Shown here one piece after another: positions 63,147 through 64,000 of a stretch of DNA of 64,000 nt. The stretch spans positions 8,868 to 72,867 of the forward strand of contig JASJEI010000004.1 of assembly GCA_030064795.1 (NCBI GenBank). The letters are read 5' to 3'. The position numbers and the translations under genes are program-made. Below the pieces are notes generated by a model that was not told the DNA's origin, made no database searches, and saw nothing but the letters and a program-made list of their open reading frames with translations. The stretch comes from Pleurocapsa sp. MO_226.B13. Lineage in GTDB: Bacteria > Cyanobacteriota > Cyanobacteriia > Cyanobacteriales > Xenococcaceae. The first letter of the stretch is position 1; every line of letters begins with the position of its first letter.

Positions 63147-63872
63147 ATGAGAAATCGGTCTATTCTAATTCCTAATTTAAGCTCTTGGCTTAATGCTCTT
63201 TTATTAGCGACACTCTTAATAATCGCTACTTTCTCGATTCCAGCTATCCATAATTTGTTCACAATTATCTATGTATTTTTGGCTTGGCTGTTTTATTTTG
63301 TCGCTATTATTTTCTCTTCGATAATCAATACGCTGCCTCTGCTACTTCAGACAATTATTATAGGACTAATTAACTTTATTTCATTAATTATCGGCGGTTT
63401 AATCTCTTTAATTTCTCCAATGATTTTATTGCTGCCAATTCCAATTGTTGCTTTTGCCCATCATTATTTATATCTACTAATAGACCGATATTATCCAGAC
63501 CTCAATCCAGCAGAAAGAGGAAGAATAAGCGGATATTATCCTGGCATTGTAAGTTGGTGGCATGGTTTATATGCTCTGCTCGTAACTATACTGGCAATGC
63601 TAATTAGCGATTCGATCTTATCGATTTTACCCTGGCTGAATTTTAATCTAGTTGACTGCGGTTTAGTAACATCAAACGCTGGGTTTTATGTTAGTAATCG
63701 GATTGATTTTTGGGTGCAGATCGCTTTAGTGATTTTGAGACAGCCAATTTATCATCCCTGGATGCGTTTGATCTTGTGGACGATTACGGCAGCTTACCTC
63801 TATCAATTTGAATTTACTTTCAGACAACATTTAATCGAGAGATCATCTGGAACAACTAATAGCAATCCTTAG
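63147..63872 (+). CDS. Polytopic membrane protein, unknown function
   Basis: 241 residues with about five to six membrane segments packed into the first 110 residues and near 145-165. The cytoplasmic stretch DRYYPDLNPAERGRISGYYP is the most distinctive. No family is recognised. An AT-rich promoter region lies in the 150 bp before it. It seems to be a single gene. Confidence 0.65.
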   Translation: MRNRSILIPNLSSWLNALLLATLLIIATFSIPAIHNLFTIIYVFLAWLFYFVAIIFSSIINTLPLLLQTIIIGLINFISLIIGGLISLISPMILLLPIPIVAFAHHYLYLLIDRYYPDLNPAERGRISGYYPGIVSWWHGLYALLVTILAMLISDSILSILPWLNFNLVDCGLVTSNAGFYVSNRIDFWVQIALVILRQPIYHPWMRLILWTITAAYLYQFEFTFRQHLIERSSGTTNSNP

Positions 63873-64000
63873 ATCTCATTTTTAAAGCCAGCCAAGTTAT
63901 ATAGCGCGATCGCCTGATAATTGAGTCAAATCTTTTTGAATCTAGTTGTTTAAGTATTTTTCTAAAGTTAACCTTGTAGTAGCGATGCCTATAAGATTTG

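Noticed and set aside
1..64000. tRNA, rRNA or known riboswitches
   Set aside because: I looked for TTCGAAT-type T-loops and conserved aptamer cores and saw no convincing case by eye; a covariance-model scan would decide.

Overview
The window is chromosomal DNA of a cyanobacterium. It is rich in the HIP1 octamer GCGATCGC and carries the Mg-chelatase H subunit, an SLH-domain porin, a DevBCA-type exporter, LL-diaminopimelate aminotransferase, a DUF3727 protein and many heptameric tandem repeats. The coding style and abundance of small repeats suggest a large-genome coccoid or pleurocapsalean type, but the genus cannot be fixed from the sequence. I found no rRNA, tRNA or CRISPR.

Layout. 1-2.3 kb: a YefM-YoeB toxin-antitoxin pair with its operator, a broken hicB and small coiled-coil genes. 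2.7-5.2 kb: a complete bacterial RNA-repair enzyme Pnkp without its usual partner Hen1. 5.6-14 kb: hemC, a PiT phosphate permease, an SLH protein, a chorismate-utilising enzyme, an EcfT-like protein and mltG. 14.5-19.5 kb: an RTX protein and a DevBCA exporter, bounded by related repeat ends. 19.5-30.6 kb: housekeeping genes (aspS, dapL, a GH57 glycosidase) with a broken DUF2207 gene. 31-35 kb: a decay zone with a 31-bp tandem array, HigBA, a truncated DUF151 gene, an IS4-type remnant and a collapsed sigma-factor gene. 35.2-39.2 kb: chlH, followed by REP palindromes with a damaged RAYT transposase and a large TPS-secreted haemagglutinin-like protein.

43.7-56.6 kb is the most interesting part: a nitrogen-scavenging locus. 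It holds a BMP-type ABC importer (ATPase, lipoprotein, two permeases), two isochorismatase-fold amidohydrolases (one closely matching biuret hydrolase), a formamidase-like nitrilase overlapping a stand-alone allophanate-hydrolase C-terminal domain, an OsmC-like protein and an atypical acyl-CoA-dehydrogenase-fold flavoprotein. A perfect GTA-N8-TAC NtcA-type box precedes the importer. A CTGTATACAG-like palindrome recurs upstream of the biuret hydrolase, of an outer-membrane porin (59.6 kb) and of an M20-family carbamoylase/allantoate-type amidohydrolase (61.7 kb), so these may form one regulon. The reading is that small carbamoyl or ureide compounds enter through the porin and the importer and are hydrolysed to ammonium.

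The region is full of small mobile or expanding sequences: heptamer arrays that replace ribosome-binding sites, REP palindromes, a possible MITE, and short palindromes inserted inside genes.
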